Shown here one piece after another: positions 24,041-35,094 of a stretch of DNA of 64,000 nt. The notes under the pieces are model-generated. The model was not told the origin of the DNA and searched no databases. It saw nothing but the letters and a program-made list of their open reading frames with translations. The stretch covers positions 7,006,001 through 7,070,000 of the forward strand of contig CM074759.1 in the NCBI GenBank assembly GCA_037355855.1, in the 5' to 3' direction. This stretch comes from Pseudo-nitzschia pungens (lineage: Eukaryota > Bacillariophyta > Bacillariophyceae > Bacillariales > Bacillariaceae). Numbering within the stretch: the first letter of the stretch is position 1; every line of letters starts with the position of its first letter. A program made the translations under genes and the position numbers.

Positions 24041-25933
24041 TTGGCGATCATCAAAATGGCGAATCACAGTGTCAACAGAGCGAATGTGAGAAAAACAAAG
24101 ACTGAAATTGGGAGGACGAAGAGACGGAGGACCATGATTGTAGCCACGGTGTCTTGTTTTGCAATAATACAATCGTTGTTGCTCGAGGCAGACTTGATGG
24201 TTGATGCGTTTGTATCACCAACGGGACAGTGCAAAAGTTTGTCCCCGTTTCACTCCTTCACCGACAACCAACACATCAAGGTGTCAGGGTTGCATGTTTT
24301 GCAAACACCATCCTCCACATCAACAATTGATGAAGCGATTGATAATATATCGACCAACGAAGATGAAACCGAAGACACCAAGGCGGAGTCGCCGTTTTTC
24401 TCGTCTGCCGTCGTTGTGGACAAGATCTCGGAAAAGATTGGTCGAGTGGAAGACCAACGAATCATACACCCAGAATACGAAACAGGGGAAGTTTCAAGGG
24501 TGTTTTCCTCTCTGAAATACGATCGCAATGATGAAGGACGCATCACAGCATCGCACGATTCTGGTTCGGTGTTTGGCGGTGCTAGTTTGGTAGCCGGCAC
24601 GATGGTTGGAGCCGGTATACTGGCCTTGCCAGCCGCGACTGCGGACGTTGGCTTTATCCCGTCGACAGGAGCAATGGGAGTTGGGTGGTTGTACATGACA
24701 ATGTCTGGGTTGCTCATTGCGGAGCTTTCCATTAACCGAATGGGACAGAGCGGTATGCCGGGACAGGGTATGCTGGACTTGTACGAAAACGCCCTTGGAA
24801 ATAAATGGTCCAAAGTTGGCAGCGTTGCCTACTTTGGGTTGCATTACTGTCTCCTCGTTGCCTACATCGCTCAGGGCGGGTCGAATCTCAATTCCTTGTT
24901 GGGCATCGATGCCTTGGGGCTTCCCGCGGGTGTTCCACAGGTAGCTTTTGCTACTACCACAGCAGCAGGCCTTTACCTGGCCAAGCCCGCGGCAATCGAA
25001 GCAGCGAACAACCTGTTTGTTTCCATCTTAGCTTTCGTCTTTTTGGGTATCATTGGATTCGGCGCTGGCACAGCCGATTTCAGCGCCCTAATAGATCCGG
25101 TCAACCAACACCCTGAAAATGTTGTTGATGCGTTACCGATCATCTTCTTGTCCCTGGTTTATCACAATGTGGTTCCGACCGTTGTAAACCAACTGGAAGG
25201 TGATCGATCGAAAATCACGAAGGCGATCCTCTACGGCACGTCCGTCCCCACAATCATGTTTCTGTTGTGGAACGCTGTGGTGCTTAGCAATGTTGGCATG
25301 GATGGAAGTGATGCAGGAGTAGCGGATCCGGTGGCACTCCTCCAGTCAGCGGCAGGTTCGGGCGGCAGCTCTGCCATCCTAGCGAATCTCGTGACCACTT
25401 TCTCTTCGTTGGCCGTGGTGACAAGCCTGATCGGATTCGTGTACGGCCTCCTAGATGCTTGGACAGATGTCTTCAATTTGCCAACCGAAGGCCCTGCATT
25501 CGAGAAGTGGAAGGCTCCACTGTTTGGCTTGGTCTTTCTGCCCCCTCTCGCCTTATCGCTAACGGATCCTGACATTTTCTTCAAGGCTCTGGATTATGGA
25601 GGGGCCTTTGGTGTAAGCACCCTCTTCCTCGTGTTGCCGCCCATCATGGTTTGGAAACAACGATACGGTGACGACGAGCAAAACTTGTTGACAAAACCTA
25701 TGGGTAAGTCCGAAACGAGCCTTGTTCGCATGAAAGTCAATCCATTCATTAAGTGATCTTGTTCTCAACCCTCTTCTGACACCCATCATTCATGATTAAA
25801 TTATGTTTCGACAGTTCCTTTTGGTAAGATACCGCTCGGATCCATGTGGAAAGCCGCTGGAACCTTGATACTGGAACAAGGAGCCGAGAAGTTGGGGTTC
25901 TTTGACTGGTTTCAGCATCAGTTCCTTCAATAG
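24041..25933 (+). CDS. Aromatic amino-acid permease (HAAAP/TyrP-Mtr family), plastid-targeted
   Basis: Exon 1 is 24041-25703, intron 25704-25814 (GTAAGT...CAG) and exon 2 25815-25933. The join gives KPM-V-PFGKIPLG. The product is up to 593 aa, stop TAG. The likely functional start is Met32 at 24134 (MIVATVSCFAIIQ...), which gives a signal peptide followed by DAFVSP, an AF-type plastid transit motif. After about 130 hydrophilic residues comes an 11-TM transporter core that opens with GGASLVAGTMVGAGILALPAA, the hallmark of tryptophan/tyrosine permeases of bacteria and plastids. Further landmarks are LVYHNVVPTVVNQLEGD and GFVYGLLDAWTDVF. It probably moves aromatic amino acids across the plastid inner envelope. 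The substrate is inferred from the family. Confidence 0.88.
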
Positions 25934-26273
25934 TAGTGGATTATCCTATGAATTGTCCCACATTGATAGAGGGATGGATTACTTCATTCCAATTGTCACG
26001 AAGGAGCGTCTGAGCGCGACGAAGAATAACGCTTAAGAATACTCACAAAATGCCGGACATGCTAGACAAACGTACTGTATTGCGGATGCAACGCAGGAAT
26101 TCTTTTCAAGAACTCGAGTTGAAAATGCCGAGTTTCAATTCAACACAATAAGATTAACAATAGCTTTTAGAATAAAATGAACGACAAAATAGCTTGTGTT
26201 GCCGTAGTGAAGTTGACAACAGGTGAAAAAGAGTTACTGGTACACTATTCTAGTTGAAAAATGTTTGTAGATG
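25934..26273. other. Convergent 3' spacer
   Basis: 340 bp between the permease and PPR gene ends. Nothing recognised. Confidence 0.4.
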
Positions 26274-28394
26274 CTATCTGAGATGAGTTGGTTGCCATTC
26301 GCGTGCGTTGCACGTCCATTCTCTCGGCAACCGACCTAAAAGTTCGACGTAATCGCCCTCATCAAACTTCTGACCCAACAGACGAATCTGTTGGTCCGGT
26401 GTGGCAGCGAACGTTAACTGTTGTAACACTAGTATTCCAACACAGCCCTTGTCACACGCCTCTTGAAAGAAGAGATCTACCATCTTTTCTCTGTATTCGG
26501 ACGGTGCGATCAGCGACGAACACGCTCGTAGCATCGTGCCGTACCACGTACTGTCGCCTAATTCTCCGGACTCCGTTCTCAGTTTATCAAGCTTGGTGGC
26601 AATTTCGAATGCCCTTGCCTTTTGTTCAACACTGCCTTTCACAAAGGCGCATGAGTTCAGTGCTGCATTGAATGTATGTGACGTAATGACGGCTGATCCT
26701 TTGTCTTTTCTTTGAGAATCCATCATGCGTTCTACAATTTGCAGAGCCTTCTCTGCTTTATTCGACAAGCTAGACCGGGCGTATGCTGTTATGACCGAAG
26801 TGTACGAATAGTTATCAGGCAACAACTTCGGATTCTTTTTGCCCAGGCTTTCCAATTTGGACAAAATTTCTTCAGCGAAAATTGCCTCTCTTTCTTTGTT
26901 CCCGTTCCGCATAGCTTTGATCACTGTATTGTAAGTGATTAAGTTAGGTTTAGGAAGTCCTTCTGTCTCTCCGCTCTCCATTTTTTGCAACAGGTCCTTC
27001 ACCTTTTTCAACACGCGAAAAGAATTAATTGATGCGTATGCATTCATAGCACAGTTATACAAAGCAATGTCTGGCTTGTCTCCGCCATGGTTTCGATTCA
27101 GATCCCACATACGAGCTAAGAGGTCGTCGGTTTTTGCCTCGATGTTCCTTCGTTTATACTTCACATGTGCCTTAATAACAGCGATATAACTACACACATC
27201 TGGTTTTAGTGATCGCTCTCCACTTTTCAACTTATTCTCCATTGCTGTCAAAATTCCTAGAGCTTGTTCGGGTGCATCCTTAGCACCACTCTTGATGATA
27301 CTTTCCATCAGAATATTTTGGCTGTGAGAGTTCGGAGGCAAACCATACTCGGTTTCCAACTCGATCTGCTTCTTCGCGTTACTGCCCTTGGAAAATTTGT
27401 TGAAAGCTGTTTGAAGCGAATTCACCGACACTCTGTCGGGTTGTGCCGATTCGTTTCCCTCTTTGTAACTCTTCTCCATGGTAGAAAAAAGTTGTTGGAT
27501 TTCCCGCAATGCTTCTTTCTTGTTACTCTTCAGCCATCCTCCCATTAAATTATTGTAGGTATCGACGTCTGGTTCGATACCGTATTCAGCAGATAGCTCT
27601 AAAAGCAGATTGTATACTTTTTGCATCTCAGCCGTGTAGTTGGGCGTTTTCCCTCTAGCCCAAGCTCCTATAACTTGGTTGAAAGAATTCAAATCTGGTT
27701 GGATCTGACAGATCTTGTTTTCTTCAGGCGTGTTGCTGTGATAGCGAAGGATCATGCGTTCGAGATGGCGGGTTGCTCGTTCTGCGGCATCGGCTTGATT
27801 GGAGTTGGCTAGGGCGTAGAGTAGAAAGTTGTACGACCGCCGATTGGGCATGGCATTGAGGTCTCCCGTCGAATCCATTTTCAAGACCAATTTTTCGACC
27901 TTACTTGCCGCCGACTGCCGATCACCATTCTTCACCAAGGCTTTGATGACCGCGTTGTACGACCGACAATCAGGTTTTAGCTCGTGCTCCTGTTCCATTT
28001 GCAACAAAATTGCTTCTGCTCGATCTGCCGACCCGGGTTCTTTCGAACACGACCATGCTTCTAGCAAGGCGTTGTAATCGTCTGTAGTGATGTTGATTGG
28101 ATTCTCTTGATTGTCTGCCACGGCATCACTCGTCTCAGTCATCATCTTTTCCGACAAGAGTCGTTGCAATAATTTTTCGACCACATGGGGAGCATTGGAA
28201 GTCTGGACAGCAGCTGCTCGTTGCGCCCATGCTCGCATAAGGCTGTGTGTGATTCTTACCAATTTCTGAGTCATTTCCTGTCGTGACACGACGGTGCAAT
28301 CACAAATTATCAGATTTTCAAAAGTAGACGGTATCACAATGATCAAAACTATGAATGCCAAAAAAGAACGAAAGGAACAGTCGAAGCACGGCAC
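26274..28394 (-). CDS. Pentatricopeptide repeat (PPR) protein, main exon
   Basis: An open frame of about 700 aa with many degenerate PPR units of 35-38 residues. Examples are DDYNALLEAWSCSKEPGSAD, RSYNFLLYALANSNQADAAE, DVDTYNNLMGGWLKSNK, VCSYIAVIKAHVKYKR, LITYNTVIKAMRNGN and HTFNAALNSCAFVKGS. PPR proteins bind single-stranded organellar RNA and act in its processing, stability or translation. The N-terminal part of this frame (residues 1-39) is hydrophobic and probably intronic. The family-like sequence starts at EMTQKLVRITHSLMRAWAQR (from about 28277), directly after a CAG acceptor at 28278-28280. The N-terminus is probably supplied by the upstream exon at 28601-29222. No DYW or SMR C-terminal domain is visible. 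Confidence 0.85.
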   Translation of the reverse strand: MPCFDCSFRSFLAFIVLIIVIPSTFENLIICDCTVVSRQEMTQKLVRITHSLMRAWAQRAAAVQTSNAPHVVEKLLQRLLSEKMMTETSDAVADNQENPINITTDDYNALLEAWSCSKEPGSADRAEAILLQMEQEHELKPDCRSYNAVIKALVKNGDRQSAASKVEKLVLKMDSTGDLNAMPNRRSYNFLLYALANSNQADAAERATRHLERMILRYHSNTPEENKICQIQPDLNSFNQVIGAWARGKTPNYTAEMQKVYNLLLELSAEYGIEPDVDTYNNLMGGWLKSNKKEALREIQQLFSTMEKSYKEGNESAQPDRVSVNSLQTAFNKFSKGSNAKKQIELETEYGLPPNSHSQNILMESIIKSGAKDAPEQALGILTAMENKLKSGERSLKPDVCSYIAVIKAHVKYKRRNIEAKTDDLLARMWDLNRNHGGDKPDIALYNCAMNAYASINSFRVLKKVKDLLQKMESGETEGLPKPNLITYNTVIKAMRNGNKEREAIFAEEILSKLESLGKKNPKLLPDNYSYTSVITAYARSSLSNKAEKALQIVERMMDSQRKDKGSAVITSHTFNAALNSCAFVKGSVEQKARAFEIATKLDKLRTESGELGDSTWYGTMLRACSSLIAPSEYREKMVDLFFQEACDKGCVGILVLQQLTFAATPDQQIRLLGQKFDEGDYVELLGRLPREWTCNAREWQPTHLR

Positions 28395-28600
28395 TCTGTT
28401 CGGTTACTTACCCCGGGGGCTGCAATATCAAATTTTCGGCGTACATTGTCACAAGGAAAAGGGAACAAACATTAAGGATTGGTAGGTCAGTTAGAAATTC
28501 GCATTATGAAGTACTTTGACATGGACCATGATCATTGCTGCCATTTATTGCATTTTCACGAATATCTGTTGGAATCAGAAAAGCACAAAATAGAACGTAC

Positions 28601-28822
28601 GCGGAGCATCGTCCCCTAAAATCTTTGCTGTGTTTCGGACTATCCAGTCAAGCTGTGTTCGCTGTTGTTCTTCGTGGTCCCTAAAGTCTCGGACAATCGA
28701 ATTCCGACTGCTGTAACTGCTTCTACTCGATAGTTTGTTCTTACTGACGTAAACATGCTTGGAAGGTTTGTACAGAGTCTTGACCGAAGATACAAACGAA
28801 GAAGAAGAGGTTCTGGAAACGG

Positions 28823-28853
<31 letters not shown>

Positions 28854-29222
28854 ATCGTTTTCTTCCAAATTGGTGGTTGGCACCGACGCCAGTATCGAAG
28901 ACTGCCTTATCGTTCTTTCATGGAATGTGGTGAACGGGCCATGTTGTAGTATTTGTGGACAACTTACAAGCGCGTTAGAAACTTGTATGTTATGGTATAT
29001 TATGTAGCAACACAGCAATAAAATTCTTCCGATGTGTGTTGCGTAGAACCGGCTTGCATCGAGCAAATGCCGTTCTCGGCGATCATTGCGGCGTCGGCGA
29101 TCGTTGCGTGGTTTCGAGGAATATGCTGCATACACGGGATTAGCTCTCGTCTTCGAACACCGGTGACTCGTTCTCCACATCGGCGTTGTTCTGTCACCGC
29201 GAGAAAAAGTCCTCTGCGACAT
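28601..29222 (-). CDS. Probable 5' exon of the PPR gene
   Basis: The frame runs in the same direction as the PPR frame and ends LDWIVRNTAKILGDDAP, then a GTACGT donor at 28600. In my reading of diatom PPR proteins, a WxVRNTxKIL segment commonly precedes the first repeat. This makes the stretch the likely N-terminal exon. A hydrophobic segment (LLLCCYIIYHNIQVSNALVS) may be a plastid-type targeting leader, and a (GTT)n tract encodes a poly-Thr run. The start shown is the Met at 29222. The frame is open to 29381. The simplest donor and acceptor differ in phase by one (donor phase 1, acceptor phase 0), so the exact junction is unresolved. Confidence 0.5.
28821..28854 (-). repeat. GTT trinucleotide repeat (poly-Thr coding)
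   Basis: A perfect (GTT)n run on the plus strand, equal to (AAC)n/(ACA)n on the minus strand, inside the probable first PPR exon. It encodes about eleven threonines. Confidence 0.9.
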
Positions 29223-29381
29223 AATGATTCTGTCCTGATCTAAATCCTTTGGGACGAAGGTATTGCTGCTTTCAGCCAGTTTTTCGTTTTGTCGATGACT
29301 GTAGTTTGCCGATGGAGTGTGCAGAGCACGCAATACGATAAATTGCTGGAGAAATTCTTGATATGATAATTCATCAATCAC

Positions 29382-31453
29382 CGGATTACGGTGTTATTGT
29401 TAATTAATTCAATTTTTCTTGGCTTAGTTTCTTGATCACGATGATTGGTAACGATGATGATGTGTGGACTAGACGCACGTAAGACGTAGGACTAAGTAAG
29501 GCTTACCAGCGGACGTGCATTCGTACGCGATTGATTGCATCATACCACACACGACACTCACATGCGAAGCACGAAGCTCCGGTAGAACATTTTCGAATTT
29601 CTGAGTTGATGGCCAGTCGATGTCCAACAAGGCTAGGGTTATTACATACACGTAATGCGTCGGAACAAAACTGTTGCACCTTGAGAACTGAATCAATCGA
29701 ATCAATCGAATCAATCGCATGTTATGATGAATAATCAATGAAGTATCTCAATCAGAACCCCTTTTGCAATTTGATTGAAAAAGCAATCACCATCTGCAGG
29801 TCAAACAGAGCACTTACATGCATTTAGCATTTCAATTCCATGTGGTGCAGCACCGGCTGTTTTTGCAACAAAGGGTGGGACTTGAAGTCAACAAATTTGT
29901 TTTCCTCAAGAAGAAGAAGAAGAAGAAGGATGTAGAACTTCTATGTCTATGCTCCACTCTTAGTAGTACCACCAATGGCATGTTGGAATTGATGACCAGC
30001 AGCACAGACTTGACAAGAAATTCACTCCTTCATTGTCACCACTTTCACCAATGACATGTCTGAACTGATGCTCAGCACAGACCAAGGACAAGAAGTTAGT
30101 GACTCCATGAAGTCTTCCTCTACATAAATGCTCTCAGCCTCTCCACAGCAGCTATTATTATTACCGAGCTGGGCATGATGTTTCTTGTATGATGGAGTGC
30201 AGTCAGTTGGATAGATTTTGTTCCAAATGCGCTTGGGACAAAAAATTGCACACGGATTGCCGGTTCTATGCCAGCTTCTTACTAACATCATTTGTGACAA
30301 GTTGGTTTGAAACAATTGATGAGTTTCTTGCGCATGTACTACTATCTGCCCCACTATGGGAAGATACTTTACCTGTATGCATGCTACGCGCTACTACTGC
30401 TAGTAGTACTACTAGTACTAGGCCCAACAGTAGGATTATAATGTTAGTATGCCGCGTACATGCCGTAACATAGCACAGAACAGCAGTACCATGGATCGTA
30501 TGCTAGTACTACTGTTGTTATAGCTGTTGCCTCCTTTCGCTCTATTGCTGGCGAGCACTATCTTTTACACCACTGGAGCAGCCTTTCATCGTCAAAACTA
30601 CTTCGTGTTATTGTTACTACTAGTAACCTTACTAATTACTGTAGTATTGTGTGCGTGCTTTATCTGTCGCGAAAACATCTCTTGGTATTGGGTGAATAAG
30701 ATTTTACGTACAGTCTACCCGTACAGCAAGATTACCGTTGGTGAAGTACAATCTCCGAAATAGTGTCTTCTAAAAAAAATATCAATGTTCAACAACGTAT
30801 TACGAAGTACCGTAGTACGAAGTAACAACGAAGTACCAGGTATCCAAGATACTACCGTACGTAATGTAAATGTACCGGTACATATGAAAGACCCGTGAAC
30901 TGATTGATTCCATTACTCGTAAACCTTACCTGCACCTGCCGTAAATTACGGTACGCTAGTCTTATTGTAGCTCAGGGAGAACAGTCTCAAAAAATAGTGG
31001 CGAGGAACCATAAAAAAAAAGAGAATTTTTTCTCTCTCGAGAAGATTCATTCATCATATTCTTGGTCATTACAAGTACCAGTGAATGTTACCGTAACTTA
31101 ACTGTAGGGTTTGTATGGTACCGTACGTTCTGTTCTCGTATTGGTTGTTTTTAGCAACATCTGTTGCTCGTTCCTCCTCGACTTGATGAATTCCTCGTTG
31201 GACGCACTTGAAATTGTTATCTGAGCTGTATTGCAATTGCGATTACAGCAGGGATAGAAATTAATATCATAACCAGCAACAACGTGAACTTCGCTGTAGC
31301 GGTAGAGATCCGGGTTTTCACCACAAGAGCGAGGTCCTATTCCTTTGCTGCATCTCGTTCGAAAAAGGCAGTCGGGAATCGCTCAACGGTTGTCCTCGTC
31401 GGGAAAAACTCATCAATCGAACAACCGAATCCAGAACCATTGGTGATTAAATC
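29382..31453. other. Spacer with simple repeats and dispersed motifs
   Basis: About 2 kb with no supportable gene. It holds TCAATCGAA direct repeats near 29693-29718, a (GAA)n tract at 29907-29929, and CTAGTAGTACTACTAGTACTA-type simple sequence near 30400-30425. ACGAAGTA/GTACGAAGTA clusters lie at 30795-30880, with a TTACCGTAACTTAAC motif near 31088. The last part is presumably the 5' region of the CBS-PP2C gene. Confidence 0.5.
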
Positions 31454-34096
31454 ATGGCCTCGTCATCCTCACTGTTTTGCAACCGAGTTTCCCAACTCCG
31501 GTCCTCTTTGCAACGAGTAACGGGTCATCGAAATCGTGCTTCTGTAGTTTCGGTGAATGCGGGAAGCACCGGGAATCGAAGCACAACGGAAACTTCGTTC
31601 CATATGACACAGCAACCACGAGGACCACTATGCATTGAAAGAACCATCATCGGAAACTTCCAACGAGAGCAACTAAATCCAAAGCAACGTCACGATCGAC
31701 AGAGATACTTTTCATCGTCGAGCTCTGCTATTACCGAATCGAATTCAGATCTCGAAGACGAAGACGAAGACGAAGGCACGGCCACGACTCAGACTTCGAA
31801 ACGGTCGAAAGCAAAGGGCATCATAGATCCAAACGAAGTCGAAAACAAACGCCGCAGAATAAAAGATGTAAGTTCGTTGAAATAAAATAGAGGACAGCAT
31901 CCTCTCGGATGCGCAGAAGCTCAGCGTCGAGTCGGCACTTGAATCTCTTCTCACTATTGTCGCGATTGATTTGCGATACTGGTTGTCGTTCGTTTTCATC
32001 CTGCAAATAATTCGGTAAAAATCTCTTCGATACCAAACCAAAAGGTGCCAATTCGGGAAGTCCTTAACGTAAGTTTGTGTTCTTGATAGAAGGTTTTTGT
32101 GTTTGGACCATAACCTTTCTCCGACAACGGTCGACTGCACTTGTTGTGTTGAAACTGAAAACGTCCTTTCTTTCTTGCTTGCTTTTCGTGGAAACAATCG
32201 GTTGCTACCAATTGGGTTTTTAACATTTCCCCGTCAGGCTAAGCACTCTTTCCGGTGGTTGAATCCTATCATCAGCGAGAACGCGACGGTTCGGGAGGCA
32301 ATCCCGGCCGTTATTGAAGGTGGTTTGTCGGGTATGATGGTGGTCGAAGGCGACGGGGACGATGCCAATAAACGCGTGGTGGGACTGTTGACATCCCGGG
32401 ATTTGTTGCGAATGATTGCCGCGGGCTTGAAAGAGGAGGGAACAAGCGATAGCGAAATCTTTGAACAAGTTGTTAGCAATTTCATGACACCAATCTCACA
32501 AGTGATTTATGCAAGGCCATCGGAAACGATTGGAATGTGTCGGAGTCTCATGGCCAAATTGGCAATTAAATGCTTGCCTATATTGTCTGACGACAGCAAA
32601 GTAGAGGGTTTGATCACGGCACGAGATATGAACGATTACGGGTTGTCTGCGGCTGACAAGGGAGGAAAAAAGGCCTATCTAAACGACATTTCCGAACGGG
32701 TCGGTCTCAGCAGTGACACCAGCATGGCGGAACCACCAACCTTTATGCACGCGCACCTGGCATTGCAACAAAAGCCATTGTTCACCAACCTTGGCATATC
32801 GGAACTGCCTCACCCGTTCAAGTCGCACGACGGTGTTGGCCACAGTCGACGAGATTACGGTCCCGACGACTTGGCGATGGATGTTACGTTGTCCGAGGAC
32901 GCTCATTTTTCCACGCGGGTGCATTTGGAGGACGAAAAAGACCGAGTCTTGCGTGACGTGACATACTTTGGCGTCGCGGACGGTGTGGGAAGTTGGAGGC
33001 AGTACGGAGTCGACCCACGACTGTTTTCTCGCAAACTGATGGAAGAATGCGAAAACATCTTATTGGAGGCATGCCATCGAGACAAGGACCAGGGCGGCGG
33101 AAAGTTTCGACGAGTGATCAGCCCCGGAGATATTCTAGCACAGGCCTACGAACGAGTGAAAGCGGAGAACATCATTGGGTCTAGCACGGCTTGTGTGGCC
33201 TTGTTCGACTGCATCCGACACCAGTTGCACTTTAGCAATCTCGGTGATTCGGGCATCATCGTCCTCCGACACATCGATTCCGATGTCGCGGGGACGCTGA
33301 AGCGCGATCGAATCACTCCTCGGGCAGAGCGGACGTCGGATCTTCGTGTAGCATTCATTTCGCAACAACAATTGCATTCATTCAATCACCCCTACCAGCT
33401 AGGCTGGACTGGAGAAGAATTGAGCAAGAACGACAAGACATCGTTCAAGACAGCTCACGACTCCTGTACGACTTCGATTCATGTTCGACGCGGAGACATT
33501 ATCATTATGGCGACGGATGGACGTAAGTACATGTGGTTTTGGTGATTATTGAGATTGTTTTCTGACAGAGGTCAATTCATTCGGTACTAAACGTTATCAA
33601 CTTCACTCGCTTTTGTGTGACATGCGTTTCCTAAATATAATTTCGGTACTACATGGACTGCAGTATTCGATAATGTGGACGTGGACGACATTGCAAAAAT
33701 AGCTCTAAAGTGGGAACAATCGGTCGGACTGATCCGGGGGGGCGATGTCACAGAACGAGACAAACGCTGGGCGGAAGGCAAATCCCTGACGTTGCAATCC
33801 TCCCAACGGGTTCGAGATCTGGCTCGGAAATTGTGCGACACAGCGCGCGAAGCCAGTCTGGACAATACCAAAGATTCCCCCTTTGCGTTGCTCGCGAAGG
33901 ACAACGACATCATGTGGAGTGGTGGTACGTTGCGCACACGAACGAAATGATTTGACGACGGTTTTTGTAGCATACTACTCCCTAACTCATCTATCGATTT
34001 TCGTTCTCGTTCCATGTATTTCCAGGGATGCCCGATGATTGCACTGTGATTGTTGCACACGTCGTGGGACAGGCTGCGGACGATGCAGGAAACTAG
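31454..34096 (+). CDS. CBS-domain/PP2C-type phosphatase fusion with a 24-nt micro-exon
   Basis: Five exons: 31454-31867, 32045-32068 (24 nt), 32238-33522, 33664-33924 and 34026-34096. All ends are GT-AG and phases are consistent. The product is 684 aa, stop TAG. The N-terminal 100 residues are basic and Ser-rich, like an organelle presequence, followed by an acidic stretch. The micro-exon encodes VPIREVLN and completes the first CBS strand before AKHSFRWLNPIISENATVREAI. The second CBS motif ends FMTPISQVIYARPSETI...LPILSDDSKVEGLITARDM. The C-terminal half is a PPTC7/SpoIIE-like PP2C phosphatase: YFGVADGVGSW, SSTACVALFD, LGDSGIIVLR, IIMATDG-LFDNVDVDD and GMPDDCTVIVAHV. The metal-binding aspartates of the family are visible. 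CBS pairs bind adenosine nucleotides, so nucleotide-gated dephosphorylation is plausible but inferred. Confidence 0.9.
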
Positions 34097-35010
34097 ATGA
34101 TATCGGAAAAAAGCTTTGTCAGACTTTCGGACTCCTCCTACTAGTACCGGTACCGGTACGCTACAGCGAGGCTTGCATTTTGGTATCTTTCTCTGCCATG
34201 CATTATTAGCCCGGTCGAGATTTTCTGTTCCGGCCGAGGAGGATCCGAGCTGAATTTGAAGCTTTCCTGATTTTCTACTACGCGTAACATCACTGTTGCC
34301 TATCGAAAACCGACTACGTACCGACTTTAACCGAATCAATAATAGATGATATCGTTGCTCGATCCTTATCTTTTCAATCTTCACTTCAATGAACGAATTT
34401 CTGACTCGATACCTGTTTTGACGCGATTCGACTGGCGTGTTTTGTTCACGGAATGACACCTTTGTGCCGTGAAGAACGAGCGATGGTGCATCATTTTAAC
34501 GTATGATTGAAGAAGAACAGCTATTTCGCTATGTCGTACATTAACGTTCAGTTCACTATCCAAAAAAGTATCTAGTTGTTGGCTACAACCAACATCATAT
34601 CGATATTCTCGTTGCGGATGAATTTAGCACTAAGGTATGTACGGTAAGGTTACGGTAATTATCCAAGAAGAACCCCCCGTTCGCATTAATTTTTCGTACC
34701 GTACACGAGTTCATTCACGAGTAAATCTGCTACGAAGTGGTAACTGTTTAGGTAGGGACAAAGTAATTAACCTTACCAGTAAGATCTTAGAACCGAACCC
34801 AGACTTCGGACAAGCGAATTTTGAAAGAATCGACCAACCACAGGTTTTCTATTACATACCGGTAACCTTACTTCAATCCATTTTATGCAGAAGAACTGCG
34901 TAAATTACATTGCGACGCGTTTTTGTGTGTTTTGAGTTTCGTACTCGTACACATCCTCGTCAACACAAACCGTTTCCGAAAATCAATAATAAAAGAAGCG
35001 TAGCAGCAAC
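34097..35010. other. Spacer before the metallo-beta-lactamase gene
   Basis: About 0.9 kb with no supportable gene. It contains ACTAGTACCGGTACCGGTACG palindromic sequence near 34140-34158 and GGTAAGGTTACGGTAATT near 34641. GTAACCTTAC-type motifs lie near 34768 and 34860. Confidence 0.45.
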
Positions 35011-35094
35011 ATGGTTCATCGACAACTGTCACAGGTCATGAGTCTGCCAATCAAGGGGATTGTAGCCATTTCTGTAATCTTTTGCAACTTCTAG

